From Nicotiana tabacum (lineage: Eukaryota; Streptophyta; Magnoliopsida; Solanales; Solanaceae): a stretch of 64,000 nt of DNA. Below the pieces are notes generated by a model, which had not been told where the DNA came from, ran no database searches, and saw nothing but the letters and a program-made list of their open reading frames with translations. Below, piece by piece: positions 13,476 through 25,450 of the stretch (positions are counted from its first letter, which is position 1; every line of letters begins with the position of its first letter). The stretch is taken from assembly GCF_000715075.1 (NCBI RefSeq), contig NC_134088.1, forward strand, positions 3,720,001-3,784,000, given 5' to 3'. The position numbers and the translations under genes were made by a program.

Positions 13476-13483
13476 GTTGGCAC

Positions 13484-13707
13484 CAGACTATTCAGCACTA
13501 CCAGAAAAAAAAAAAAAAAAAAGACGAACCTAGAAAAACGTGATTTTGCTAATTACGTCAACGTGCCCGTGTCCTAAAGTGTACCGTGGTGGCTGCCAGT
13601 GGCTAGTACCTTAGAGTACTTACTACTATTCAATTAAAAAATACCATCAAATTTCCCACAATTCATTTTCTCAATTTCCATGGTCTGCTGAAGGCGCCAT
13701 CTTTCCA
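13484..13707 (+). promoter_or_regulatory. Short 5' flank of the NT5DC-like gene
   Basis: Only 224 bp separate the hAT target duplication from the likely start codon. The stretch has an A-tract and a pyrimidine-rich leader (13655-13680) but no clear TATA box. The native promoter either lies in this short stretch or was displaced upstream by the hAT insertion. Confidence 0.4.
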
Positions 13708-16700
13708 ATGGCATGCCTTCGCAGGCTCCGTTCTTCCCTTCTTGTAAGCTTTCGTTTACCTCTCTTCTCTATTAATTGTTTCTGGGTTTTGTACACTTCA
13801 TATTCCTATAATCTTGTTTATGTATATTTTCTTTAATGGCCTCTTTTTTTTTTGGTTCAAAATCAGCATTTCAATCATAGATATGAGTACCCTTTTTTAC
13901 CCTTGGTTATTCGTGGTAGCAGTTTTATTGCAATGGACGATCTTTATACATGTCTTGTTTATAATTTATGTGGGTTTGTGTGAAAAAATGCTTATTTATA
14001 AACATATGCACTTCATAGGACTTCATACCCCCATAATCTTGTGTAACTAGGTTTTCTTTTGTGGTTTAATTTTGCGTAATCAGAGGACAAGAATACCCTT
14101 TTGATAGGTATTATTGACGGTAGCATATTTTTCTTTTTTGCTTGGTTATTGATGGTAGCCTCTCTGCCTCTACCCGCCTCTCTGCCCCTCGGGTAGAGGT
14201 AAGGTCTGCGTACATATTACCCTCCCCAGACCCCACTTGTGGGATTACACTGGGTTGTTGTTGTTGTTGTTGTTGTTGGTTATTGATGGTAGCAATTTTA
14301 TATTGTGTCGGTTATGGTGGCAAATTCTGTTGCTGAGTATCTGTCGTACCTATTTGAACTTGTGTATGGCATATGTCTCTGTAGGTGTTTGTGTATTATC
14401 ATTTGGATCATAGATATGAATATCATTTTGATAGTGTAGCTGATAGTAGCAAATTTTGCTGCAGAGGACAAGTTTTTCTCATTATGGATGTAAAGAAGGT
14501 ACTTGTTTTCTCCTTTGTTGTGTTCTTGTTTAAAGATCTTTTCCTTTTGTGTTGGATTTTTAAGTAGCTTTGCTGTATCAGAAAACCTAATGAGATTGCA
14601 GTTTTTCTTGGAATTGCAGGGGTTGGAGGAGGCAGTTATCGTCAATATAGTAATTTGGCTTCTTCAGAGCATAAAATATTGAAGTTGGAGGACCAAGAAA
14701 ACTTGTTAGTAAATGCCAACGATCCACTTTCCGAGGAAGAAATTGTGAAAATTAGGGAAGAATATAATGCCGCGAAGGAGAGGTTTCTAAAGATTCCTGA
14801 TGCGCTGAAACAAATGCCCAAAATGAATCCTAAAGGTTGCCCGTGTTTTCTCCTCTCATTCTGTAGTACATTTAACCTTCTATGTGAACTTCTAGTACTA
14901 TTTGAGAATTGGATTGAATTTAGGTGGCTGATAATGTTTTACTTTTAGGTGTATACGTCAATAAGAACGTGCGGTTGGATAGCATAGAAGTCTATGGATT
15001 CGACTATGATTACACGTTGGCGCATTATTCCTCCAATTTACAGAGCTTGATTTATGATCTTGCAAAACAACATCTAGTTAGTGAGGTTTGTTCTTGTACT
15101 CTTTCCTTGTGGTAACTATTTCCAAAGATAAGCTTAGAAATGTACATATTGGATTATGTTTTGTGGAAAAAGTAAACTTACCTGTCTGATGATGGATTAC
15201 TCTTTTGTTCATTTTGTGCTTCAGTTCAAATATCCCGATACTTGCTTGGAATTCAAGTATGATCCTAGTTTTCCCATCAGAGGGTTATACTATGACAAAT
15301 CGAAGGGGTGTCTTATGAAGTTGGACTTTTTTGGGTCAATTGAGCTTGATGGATGCTACTATGGCAGGCGCAAGGTGAAGTTCAACAAGCTCCCTATTAT
15401 GTTGTGATTTTGATTTTTTTCATGGAAAATATTGGGAATACCTTATATTTTGTTATTATTTCATTAAATGGATAAAGGAATTTGTATTCTTTGGGGATAA
15501 ATATTATTTGGTAGTGAGAGGCTGAAGCGCATAAGTTTTCGGGGATGAAGTAAGTATTTTATTGATGTTGTGGGGAAAAAAGCCCCATGTACAACAGGTA
15601 TACCAAAAAGCATAGAATCTACATAATATGATTCTCTACAAAAAAACATCCAATCATCTATGTGAATAGGAAAAAAATCTGTAAGAATGGGAATCTTGTG
15701 GGTGCTATAAAACTTAATAAAAAATGGAAAATTAATCTGAAGGGCATTTTGACGGGAAGACATTGAATGCAGGGATGGCAGTAAGGAGGGGCATGTCTTA
15801 AAATTGTTAATTTTAATATTCCCGTTTAGGCCCCAGGGCTTTGGTCAAGTGGTAAGAGTGTAACTAATGGTGTGTGAATCAGGGGCACGTCACTGTTCGA
15901 ACCTTGTGCAAACAAAAGTCTGGGGCTTAAATGGAGAAGGATAGAGGGGCGGACTCATTATCCACCGAGTTTCGAACACTGTGTACCACAACCTTCAAGG
16001 ATTTCTGGGTTATCGCAAAAACAAAGAGAAAAAAATATTCCCATTCATTTCCTTATAACATCCCCAATTTTTCTTCATATATCATAATTGATTAGCATTG
16101 GTTTAATTGATTATTTTTTTCCTTCATATGTTAGATTAACATGTGAAGTTAGCAATATATTTTTTGATAACAAAAGGAATAGAAATATTATTGATTATTG
16201 ATATTACGGAAAGATAATTTCGAAAAAAATACCGAAAAATGATGAACAAAGTGAAAATACCAGGAAAAAAATACATATGACAAAAAAAGCTAAAAGTCTA
16301 ATATAATGGGAAGGGGTGGCATGATGCAAGGTGGGGTAAGACGGGCAGGCGTAGCTGGAGAGAAATCTATGAGGACATGTATGCTCTTAAAACTGAATAA
16401 ATTGATTTGATGAGTGCCACCTCTGGGGTTACACCGGGTATGTTGTTGTTGTTGTTGTTGAGCGCCCATGGGTGGGTCTTGCCGTTAGCTCCACAAAGAT
16501 CGGTTTATCAAGACTATTAGATCTACCACATCAAAATCAAGACTGTTACATATCTCACATCTATATTTCTATGATAGGCAGATAGTTCGCGAAGTGATTA
16601 GTAGCTCTGATGTACTCTGTCATCTTGTATTTACAGTGGCTTGGTGCAGTAGTAGTATAACAAATTTGAATTATAAAAACAAAGGAAAAAGAAGAAGAAA

Positions 16701-18517
16701 AGTAATATAACATTTATGCTGTTGAGAACAGATACTCTTTTTCTAAAAGCCAATCTACACTTGTCCATCCAAAGGCAAAAAAAAAGGCTGCTTGAACTAT
16801 GGGCCAGGAAGGATTGTAGCAGATCATGCCCCCCCCCCCCCCAAGAGATGTGGATGCCTTCTTCAATATTGGGTTGCTATTGGAAGTTGGATGCCTTGCT
16901 AGTTGATTTGTCCTATGTATCAGAAATTTGTTAACACCGGAAACAATCTAATAGTTGATAATCTGACGCTCAATGATGTTAAATTTTGCAGCTCAGCCGG
17001 GAGGAAATAGATGAGATGTATGGTACAAGACATATTGGCCGTGATCAAGCGCGGGAACTAGTTTGTTTGATGGATTTCTTCTGTTTTAGTGAGGTTAGTT
17101 TGTTAGTTTATTGATCTCTAGTATTTCTTAACATTTGACAGTTTCCCTATAACATTGGCTTTTTGCGCATTGAAGAAATCTTTTGACATTAATAACAAGA
17201 TTGCACTCACTAGGCATGTTTGTGTAATATGTTCAGCTGCATGGGCCTTTGAATCATGAAGATTTTGGTGGAAAATGTTTAGAAAATTAAGAGAACACCA
17301 ATCTGCAAGTATGTCAGATATGCATCTAGGAACCTTATTTGCTGTCCTTTTTGTTGGGAAGTGGGGTTTGGGAAGATGGATCAAGGCCCTTCGGGGTGCA
17401 GTTTGAAGATGGCTGAAATTAGTGAATTTAGGATAGAGGAAAATGCTTGTATAAGTAATATAGGAAATGCTTGTATATAATGATATTTCTGACGTAAAAT
17501 CTGGTTACAAGATCCAAGATTAGAGCCATTTATCTTGGACACTTGGGTATTCATACCTTATAGCTTTGTGGTGTAACAAATAAATATTTACAGAGCAATA
17601 GAGATGTTTAACGAAACTCTTCTCTTTAAGAATGTTGTCTTCAATAAAGTAGGAGGATGCAATCAGATACATAGTGAAGGTTTTTATTTGTGACTTTCAG
17701 ACCTCTTGATTCTCTTTATTTTCTTCTTTGCAGGCATGCCTTATTGCTGACATTGTGCAACATTTCGTTGATGCTAAATTGGAATTTGATGCTCGTTATG
17801 TATATGAAGATGTGAATCGAGCGATACAGTATGTTCATAATAGCGGGTTAGTTCACAGAGGAATACTTGCTGATCCCCCTAGATACCTTGTAAAGAATGT
17901 AAGTATAACCTTAGTTGTTCTGTTCATTCTGCAACCTTTTGAACTTTCAGCTTCTAGACCTAATTTTTGCACTTATCTCTTCCAGGATCAGCTACTACGC
18001 TTTCTAAGGATGCTGAAGGATAAAGGAAAGAAACTTTTCTTGTTGACCAACTCTCCCTTTTATTTTGTGGATGGAGGGATGCGCTTTATGTTGCAGGTAT
18101 TTTCAAGTGGAAAAATAAACTTATAATATTTGATTGGCTTAATATCGATAGGTCATTTTCTTCATGTGTAATGGTATCCTTCCTTGGGTAACTTTTATGT
18201 TCAGCTACACTTTTCTTGGAACTTCATTACCATTTTGGTTTACATGTGACATCAACAGACTATGTTCATGAGTTTGTATTTGTCTGTGGAATGTATATAG
18301 AGAATACAAGAACACTCCTTGCACTGAAATTTGACCTCAACTAGCTGAAACATGGTTGTCTTTTACTGGCTATTGGTGGTGGAAATTAGTGAGTGCTGGC
18401 ATCCTCTTTTTTTTTTTTCTTTTTAATAATTACTTGACACCTAGAAGATCCATGGCAGAAAAATCATTTTTTTGTGATCTACTATTTCCTTTTCTTCTCC
18501 CCAACTTTCCCTTGAAT

Positions 18518-18603
<86 letters not shown>

Positions 18604-21600
18604 TGTATGTATGTATGTCTACAGGCACGTGTATATTCTGGTAATGTAATACCCACACATTCTCTGCATGTATAATTTTTGGTCTAGCCCGTCTGGGAAG
18701 TGACAGCGTTATTTTTTTTTTATGGCCTTGGGTCAATCTTTCTTTTCATGCTTCATTCAAGTGCTTTAGACTGTATAATCTGTAACTGTTTCTCAATTCC
18801 CTTTTTCTGGAGTTACAGACAGTGTTGTCAAAGGCGCGCTTAAAGCGAGCTTAAGCCCTGAAGCGAGGCTCAAAACATGTTGAGTGCTTCGCCTCGCTTT
18901 GTGGGCGCTTTAGTGTCGCATCAAGGCTCTAAGGCATACTTTTCTTTACCAATGAGTGTAATCCTGAAAAGGAGACATTATACAATTGATATTTCATTTT
19001 ATCGTAATTTTTTTTCAACTCCTTTGTCCATATATTTGTTATTCATGCTTATGATTATTAGTCTTGTACTACAAATACATATCTTTACTTTTTCTCCGGT
19101 TGCGCCTTTTTTCATTAAAGCCCACGCTTTATTTGTGCTTTGCGCTTAAATCCCCAACAGACCTTAGAGCTTTTTTGCGCTTGTCGCCTTTGATAACACT
19201 GGTTACAGATTTAATGAAGCAAGTTGCTTTTGTTTGTGGCACTAATGTATTAGTTTGAAGTATAGTTTAGGTGTGTCAGAATCCCACAACAGTTCTGTTA
19301 AGTGTATGAGTTGTAGTCTCTTTTCATCGTCTTGGCCAATTCTCACCATTTCAACTAGTTTTTGAGGTGAGCTTGGCCCAAAAGTCCATTTTATTAACAT
19401 AGTTATGGAGGCGGATCCATCCTGGTGTTGGGCTAGCCCATGTTGGACCAACCATGTTATGTCACTCCACACTCCAAATGTTCTGTCCTGACTGTGCTAT
19501 AGGGTGTTAGTTCAGTTAAGTGTATGGATTATAGTCTCCTTATATGGTCTCGAATAATTCTCACCACTAGCTAGCTTTTGATGTCGAGTTAGACCAAGTT
19601 TTATTTTCTTAATGAAGTGCATGCTGTATTACCACTTCTTTTAATTTGCAGTTATGGGCATTAACATTATTAGTTGAATCAAGATTTGGTGGTACCGATA
19701 TGAGCCTATCCTCATTTTCCCCTTGGAACATACAGTTTGATATTTGTGTCTTCTCTTTCCTAGTCTGCTTTGATTGTATTTTCATTCTTATTTTGTTCCA
19801 TCAGTCTGGATTCTTCGATTTGACACCTTTTCTATTTGGTATGTGTTTCATTAGGATTCATTGGGTCAGCAAGACTCGTGGAGGGAACTTTTTGATGTTG
19901 TAATTGCTAAAGCAAACAAGCCAGCGTTTTACAAATCTGACCATCCATTTCGGTTTGGTTCTCTACCATTAAATTTTCTGTCAAATTTTCCTTGCATGTG
20001 ACATTGGTTCCAACTATGCCATACCCACCCACCATAAAAAGAACTCAATTCATGCTATATAAAACATTCCATAATACTCTCATATACAGTACTGGCCTCA
20101 TTGTTTTTATTGGATGTTTATGCAGCTGCTATGATGTGGAGAAGGACACATTGGCTTTTACGAAAGTTGATGCTTTCTTTCCCGGTAAAATTTACTACCA
20201 TGGATGCCTTAAAACATTCTTGCAGATTACAAAGTGGAAAGGTCCAGAGGTACGCTTAACAAAATACAACGGCCTTTTCAATGCAGGGGAACTTTTTATT
20301 CTATTACATGCGAGTTTGATAAGACAACTTAGACAGAGAGTCTCATCTCTGTGTCTATATCCATTTCATTTTTCTACCTCTTTATTACATTACTGAGATA
20401 AACTCTCATGAAACTTTAGGTGATATATTTTGGGGATCACCTCTTTAGTGATCTCAGAGGGCCTTCAAAAGCAGGATGGCGGACTGCTGCCATCATCCAT
20501 GAATTGAAGGTATGCTTTCTTTTAGTTTCTGTTCTGTTTATGTTTCACCTATTTCTGTGTTTGTCATAGTCTCCATCTGTACCATTTTACATCATACCAT
20601 AACTATTTGGTGATGTAAATATAATGATTTTTCTCAATTATTTGCTAAATAGCTTTTAATTGTTAAAAATTGTGACCTGTGGTACTCTTTATATTGCTTT
20701 TAAAAATGTAATTTTAATATAAAAAGCTACCTCTACTTAGCTATAAAGATGATTGGTTTTCGACCTAGAAATCTTCATCCCTGCTCGTCCATTGTAAATT
20801 GTTTAAGTGCAAACTCTTGATTTGAATATGAAGCATATTTCTGTACGTTATAAGGTATTATTAGTTTAAACCACTTGTATAGTGACTGAAAATCTGGATC
20901 ATATATGGATTCTACTGGATACCTCTCACCAACATAGCTTTTAATTGTTAAAAATTGTGACCTGTGGTACTCTTTATATAGCTTTTAAAAATGTAATTTT
21001 AATATAAAAAGCTACCTCTACTTAGCTATAAAGATGATTGGTTTTCGACCTAGAAATCTTCATCCCTGCTCGTCCATTGTAAATTGTTTAAGTGCAAACT
21101 CTTGATTTGAATATGAAGCATATTTCTGTACGTTATAAGATATTATTAGTTTAAACTACTTGTATAGTGACTGAAAATCTGGATCATATATGGATTCTAC
21201 TGGATACCTCTCACCAACATAGGTACTGAATAACTCTGTCCACTACGTTTAGTCAGATGGGAAGAGATCACCTAGTGTTTTTTATCTTTGAGTGATTTGA
21301 ATTCTAGAATCCAAGTTTTAAACCCACTTTATTGACTACTACGTCACACCCTTGGATACAAGAAAATGCTTCAGTTGTTGCTATCTTTATCAACTCCTTG
21401 TTGCAGAATCTAAGGGTGGGTTGGGTGGGGGGAGGGAGGTCGTGTATGTGCTCATTTTTTTGGTGTCAAATGTCCTATACTCGTCTTATGTTGATCAAAA
21501 TCTAGTTAATTCTTGTTGTTTTTTGTTGTTTCCAGAATGAGATCATGATTCAGAATGACAATACTTACAGATTTGAACAGGTACAACTTAGTCTTTCATC

Positions 21601-24600
21601 CTTTATTTGGAACTACATGTTCAGTTATAAAATTATATGATATGTGCGACAAGAAGGGTTCTGATTCTGATTTCATGTTTTATATATGACTTGATTACAC
21701 TGTGTTTGTTCTTGTTGTTGTATATATGACTTGACTATTTGATTCTACAATTCCCATGTTCATGACTTTGGAAGACCATAGTATGATGCAGTATCTTGTA
21801 CATTGAATTTTAGAAGTTTTTAAAAAGTACTTTGGCAGATCTATACGAAATATCCTTACCTTCCTAGAGCGTATTCTTATTTCTGTTTCTTCCCTAGTTT
21901 GCACTTAGCGTGCATGTTCACATTGGAATGCTTATCAATTTAATTTCTCAATATGTGTGTTTCCTTGGGTTAATGTCTCATTAGAGACATCGCCAACTGA
22001 TTCCATTGATTGGTCTTGGCAATCTTGCACTCTACTTAAATGAACTACCTATTATCTAAATCAATTAGGACAGTAAGTTTTCTCCGTAAACTGCTTCAAA
22101 CTAGTTTAACGCAGCATTTTCTCGATGTATTAGCGACTTGCTTTCATTTGGCCTTATGTCTCATCTGAAGGTGTTGCCAGTAAATAGGCTTACATTATCC
22201 ACACATTATATAAACCGTCCTACTATTTTTTTTTGATGACCGAGAAATCCGTCTGGGGCCGATCCTTTAAACCAACCGCAGCCTTTGAAACTCGGTGGAT
22301 AATGGGCCTGCCCCTCTACCCTTCTCCACTTAAATACCAGACTTTGCTTTGCATGGTGTGGGGCTTGAACCTGTGACCTAAGACACAAATCCACCACCCT
22401 TTGCCACTTGAGTTAGGCCCTGGGGGCATATAAAGTTATAAACCGTCCTACTATTATGGCCAATTGTTTCTTGTAGTTAGCTATTTCAATTTTGGTACTA
22501 ACCAGCTTTGTTCTCTTTTCGTCCCTCCAAATTCAGGCGAAGTTTCACATAATACAAGAACTTCTTGGTAGGCTTCATGCTACAGTAACTAATAGAGATA
22601 CAAGTGAAACATACAAGTCTCTCCTTAGGGAGCTTAATGAAGAGAGACAAAAGACTCGCTACAAGATGAAGGGAATGTTCAACAAATCATTTGGTGCTAC
22701 ATTCCTCACTGACACTGGTCAGGAGTCTGCTTTTGCTTACCACATTCATCAATACGCAGATATATATACAAGCAAGCCTGAGAACTTTTTGTACTATCCG
22801 CCCGAGGCTTGGCTTCACGTGCCCTTTGATATAAAAATCATGCCGCACCATCTAAAGGTAATTTTCTTTTCCTTAACAAGTTCTGGTCATCGTCTTTTGT
22901 TTTACTACTTTAGACAACATGTGCAAAAGTTCATCCGTAACTTTCTTGAAGTATTTATCCCTCCATCTCAATCTTTGTGACTTAGTTTGATTTGTGCGGT
23001 TATTAAAATCTATTACAATGCTTGAATATAATTATATTGAGTTTGGTAGATAGTTAATGTTAAAAGAAGTGGTTTGAATTGTGAAAGGATGTTGTATACC
23101 TTTACCGATAAAAAAAAGTGAAAAAATGTTGCAATAGGCTTGGAAATAACAAAAATATATTTGCATATTTTCATCTGATTCGGGGGTTTTGGGGTCGGGG
23201 GGTGTTTATTTCTTTCCACTTAAGATGTCAGGTTTTTGGGTAGACCAAAAAGGGAAGTAGATCAAGTACCTTCCTGGGTAGGAGGTAGCAGGTAACCTGT
23301 GGAAATAGTCGAGGTGCAAGCAAGTTGGCACAAACACCATCATTACGTAAAAAATGAAAATAAAGGGAAGTAGGTTAAGTAGTTTGGGATGGATGGAGTA
23401 GAATAGGCAAAATGAGATTATCAAAAGGCTTCTTCATGTTGAAGGGGTCTAAAAGAGTGTCCATCTTCCAAAATTGTGATTTATATTGGCAGTGTTTCAA
23501 TTTCATTTGAAGTAGTTTTGGTGAGGACCTTGGACTCGGTCATTCAGCTTTTTCAGAACAACGAATCATGAAACTTAGATTCCAAAAGTTTGGGATTTAT
23601 GCTGTTCAAGATTATGAATTTTGATCAAAATTTTGTACATCTGAGCGTAGGGATGGCAAGCGGGGTGGGGCGGGTGTGGGGCGTGTTTTCTCTTAACCCG
23701 CAAAATTTCAACCCACCCCGCATAGCAGTTGCACCCGCATTCACCCGTCCCGCATCCACACACGCGTCCACCCGCCCCGCCCCGCCCCGCATAAGTGATT
23801 TTTTTTCATTTTGTTAGTTTCATTTTTTTTTGTTAATCTTTTGCTGTTTTTTTTACACTTTTACTATATGTACTCGTGCTTTTAATTAATTCTAAAGATT
23901 ACGGAAGACTTCAGTTATGGAAAGAAGAAGATAAGATACCGAAGTGTTCTTTATCATCATTCTGTACGTTTATAGTTGTTTAAAATTCTAAAGATACTAT
24001 CTTTAACTTGTAAACTGTTCTTTAAGATACCAAACTGTTCTTTATCATCCAATTTAAATTTCTTGAAGTTGAATCAAAACCAGCAAAACATATGCAATCT
24101 GAGATTTAGATAATCATCAAAATCATTCGACTTAAGATAAGAATATAGACTGTTCCTATTTAAATTTCTTGAAGTTGAATCAAAACCAACATTACGTATG
24201 CAGGACACATGACTAGGTAGTGTACTGTAAACATAAAGCAGTGATGGATTAGTTTAGATTTAGAACATATGTGCGCTTTAACCAAATAAATTTTCTACTT
24301 TTGAATTTTTTCCCCCATATTCCTTAGATTATACCATAAGTAAGGATATTCGTGGTATTTCAGAATATAAATAAACATATATGCCAAATAACAATTTGCG
24401 ATTTTACATTTGAAGAGGCAGAAAGAGTAGTCTGGAGAAGATCTTTTCTATTTTCTCCTTTGGTATAAAGTAAACTAGACAAGTTGAGTATGAGAAGCAA
24501 TAATTTTCTTCTCGCACCCGCACCCGCATAAATTTTAAATGTTTTTATTTTGACCCGCCCCGCAACCGCATATGTTTAAACCCACACCGCCCCGCATGTA

Positions 24601-24785
24601 TCTAAACCCGCACTGCCCCGCACCTGCACCGCCCCATTGCCATCCCTATCTCAGCGGCTGATCCTTATGTGCCTGCGTGGAATTGATTTCAGTTGCATGA
24701 ATTGTATGATTTTTGTATCTTTTTCGCGGCTCTCCACTGATAGAAGTTTCCTTTACAGGTTCCATCAAATTTGTTCAGGAATTGA
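13708..24785 (+). CDS. HAD-type 5'-nucleotidase domain protein (NT5DC / cytosolic IMP-GMP nucleotidase family)
   Basis: Magnesium-dependent nucleotidase of the HAD superfamily (5_nucleotid family). Thirteen exons add up to 1632 nt in frame, 543 residues, a normal length: 13708-13753, 14620-14835, 14949-15085, 15225-15374, 16992-17093, 17734-17898, 17986-18096, 19855-19952, 20126-20249, 20420-20509, 21536-21580, 22537-22857, 24759-24785. HAD motif I is GFDYDYTL, with both Asp residues; motif II is LFLLTNS; motif IV is YFGDHLFSD. All three are intact. The N-terminus MACLRRLRSSLL looks like a mitochondrial presequence. Exon 1 is the uncertain part: with ATG 13708 the frame needs a weaker donor at 13754 (gtttac), whereas the good donor at 13744 (gtaagc) is in frame only from ATG 13713. 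Activity on IMP/GMP is inferred from the family. The introns hold many transposons, but no exon is damaged. Confidence 0.93.
14160..14275 (+). mobile_element. Short LINE/SINE-tail retrosequence with 18-bp target duplication
   Basis: This 116-bp piece matches the 3' end of the RTE LINE at 3955-4060 (ggtaaggtctgcgtac, then ccccagaccccactt, then a TTG tail). It is flanked by an exact 18-bp duplication, ttggttattgatggtagc (14142-14159 and 14276-14293). It is thus a complete, independently inserted unit without a tRNA-like head, in intron 1 of the nucleotidase gene. Confidence 0.85.
15824..16033 (+). mobile_element. tRNA-derived SINE (family A), plus orientation
   Basis: The head resembles a tRNA with pol III boxes: A-box region ggtcaagtggtaagagtg and B-box region tgttcgaacc. 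The body has tctggggcttaaatggaga and tatccaccgagtttcgaa, and the tail is A-rich. A short duplication, aatattccc, flanks it (15815-15823 and 16034-16042). The same family is present in reverse at 22228-22436. Confidence 0.85.
16300..16462 (+). mobile_element. LINE-like 3' end with TTG tail
   Basis: The block ends ctctggggttacaccgggta followed by six TTG units, the layout of the RTE tail family, and is preceded by degenerate sequence. A C-rich run lies further right at about 16829-16843. Boundaries are uncertain. Confidence 0.45.
18521..18619. repeat. (TA)n then (TGTA)n microsatellite
   Basis: A long TA run passes into about ten TGTA units, in the intron after exon 17986-18096. The open frames reading YIYIYI here are artefacts of the repeat. 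Confidence 0.95.
18820..19201. mobile_element. hAT-type MITE, 382 bp
   Basis: Terminal inverted repeat CAGTGTTGTCAAAGGCG at the left against the complement of CGCCTTTGATAACACTG at the right, with an exact 8-bp target duplication gttacaga (18812-18819 and 19202-19209). The subterminal sequence repeats gcgcttaa and gcttcgcctcgc-like words. No coding capacity. It lies in the intron between exons 17986-18096 and 19855-19952. Confidence 0.92.
20649..21222. repeat. 285-bp tandem duplication in an intron
   Basis: The sequence 20649-20933 is repeated at 20934-21218, with atagc starting each copy and only a few substitutions (for example tatattgc against tatatagc, ggtatt against gatatt). The join is at caacatag. 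It lies in the intron between exons 20420-20509 and 21536-21580 and does not touch the splice sites. Confidence 0.93.
22228..22436 (-). mobile_element. tRNA-derived SINE (family A), minus orientation
   Basis: Read on the minus strand it has an A-box-like aagtggcaaagggtg, a B-box ggttcaagcccc, the shared tatccaccgagtttcaaa body and an A tail (t-run at 22228-22234). An exact 19-bp target duplication, tataaaccgtcctactatt, flanks it at 22209-22227 and 22437-22455. Same family as 15824-16033. Confidence 0.92.
23245..23350 (+). mobile_element. 5'-truncated SINE remnant (family D)
   Basis: The stretch with taggaggtagcaggtaacc, gtggaaatagtcgaggtgc and ggcacaaacaccatcattac is the 3' half of a tRNA-derived SINE whose fuller relative is at 25620-25905. 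No pol III head remains. Confidence 0.6.
23648..24648. mobile_element. Non-autonomous hAT element, 1001 bp, in the last nucleotidase intron
   Basis: Ends are tagggatggcaa and its complement ttgccatcccta. An 8-bp target duplication with one mismatch flanks it: tctgagcg (23640-23647) and tctcagcg (24649-24656). Both subterminal regions are arrays of cccgcacc/ccgcccc words (23659-23790, 24514-24635), the same design as the larger hAT at 10426 but with different ends. The interior is AT-rich and noncoding. Confidence 0.9.
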
Positions 24786-25215
24786 TTACAACTATCATAT
24801 TGCCAATGCTAAAGGATCATAAACCAGTATACTACTAACTTTTATGGAGACATGGATATTCTTGGACAACCCATTTCTGGTAGCAATTTTACTGATATTT
24901 TTAGTAGATTCATTAGCATTTTAGTGTTCCTTTAAGGACATTTGATAAAATTGGAACGATACGAAGAAAATTAGCATTCTAGTGATTGTAGCATATGCCC
25001 TTGTTCTTTATTGTAATATAGTTGTTTTTATGGAGGGAAAGCAAATCTATATGGGGCAGTATTCTTAGAAAATGTAAAATATTCAATTGTTCTTGCAACT
25101 ATCAGAATAAAATTTAAGAACCAGTACTTGATACATGTCAAATACATAAAGAAGCTGATTTTAGAATTTTGAATCATCTTGCCGAATCCATTTTGTTCTA
25201 TTGTCTCTTTTCATC
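24786..25215. other. 3' flank of nucleotidase gene
   Basis: AT-rich, presumably with the 3' UTR at the left end. No other gene or repeat recognised. Confidence 0.5.
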
Positions 25216-25219
25216 TTTT

Positions 25220-25330
25220 TGTGCCGAGGGTCTATCGAAAATAACCTCTCTAACCCCTAGTGTAAGGTTGTGAGTTGCGTACACACTATCTTTTCCAAAT
25301 CTCACTTGTGGGATTATATTTGGTTGCTTG
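25220..25330 (+). mobile_element. Degenerate RTE LINE 3' end
   Basis: Contains degraded forms of the tail block (cgagggtctatcgaaaataa, gttgcgtacacactatc, ctcacttgtgggattatatt) shared with the LINE at 3955-6092. The TTG tail is eroded. Confidence 0.6.
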
Positions 25331-25450
25331 CAGAATCCATTTTGGTATTCACTTGGATTCTCTTTGTTTTTTCTGTTCAGTGTAAGTTGTGATACTTTAA
25401 AGAAATGTTTGGAAGTGCAAGATTTTTTTAGTGTAAGATTGACTAAAAGA

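Noticed and set aside
13814..14050. 78-residue ORF in intron 1 of the nucleotidase gene
   Set aside because: Hydrophobic low-complexity translation of T-rich intron sequence; not in frame with flanking exons and no family resemblance.
18356..18736. ORFs rich in YI or TH repeats on both strands
   Set aside because: They are translations of the TA/TGTA microsatellite.
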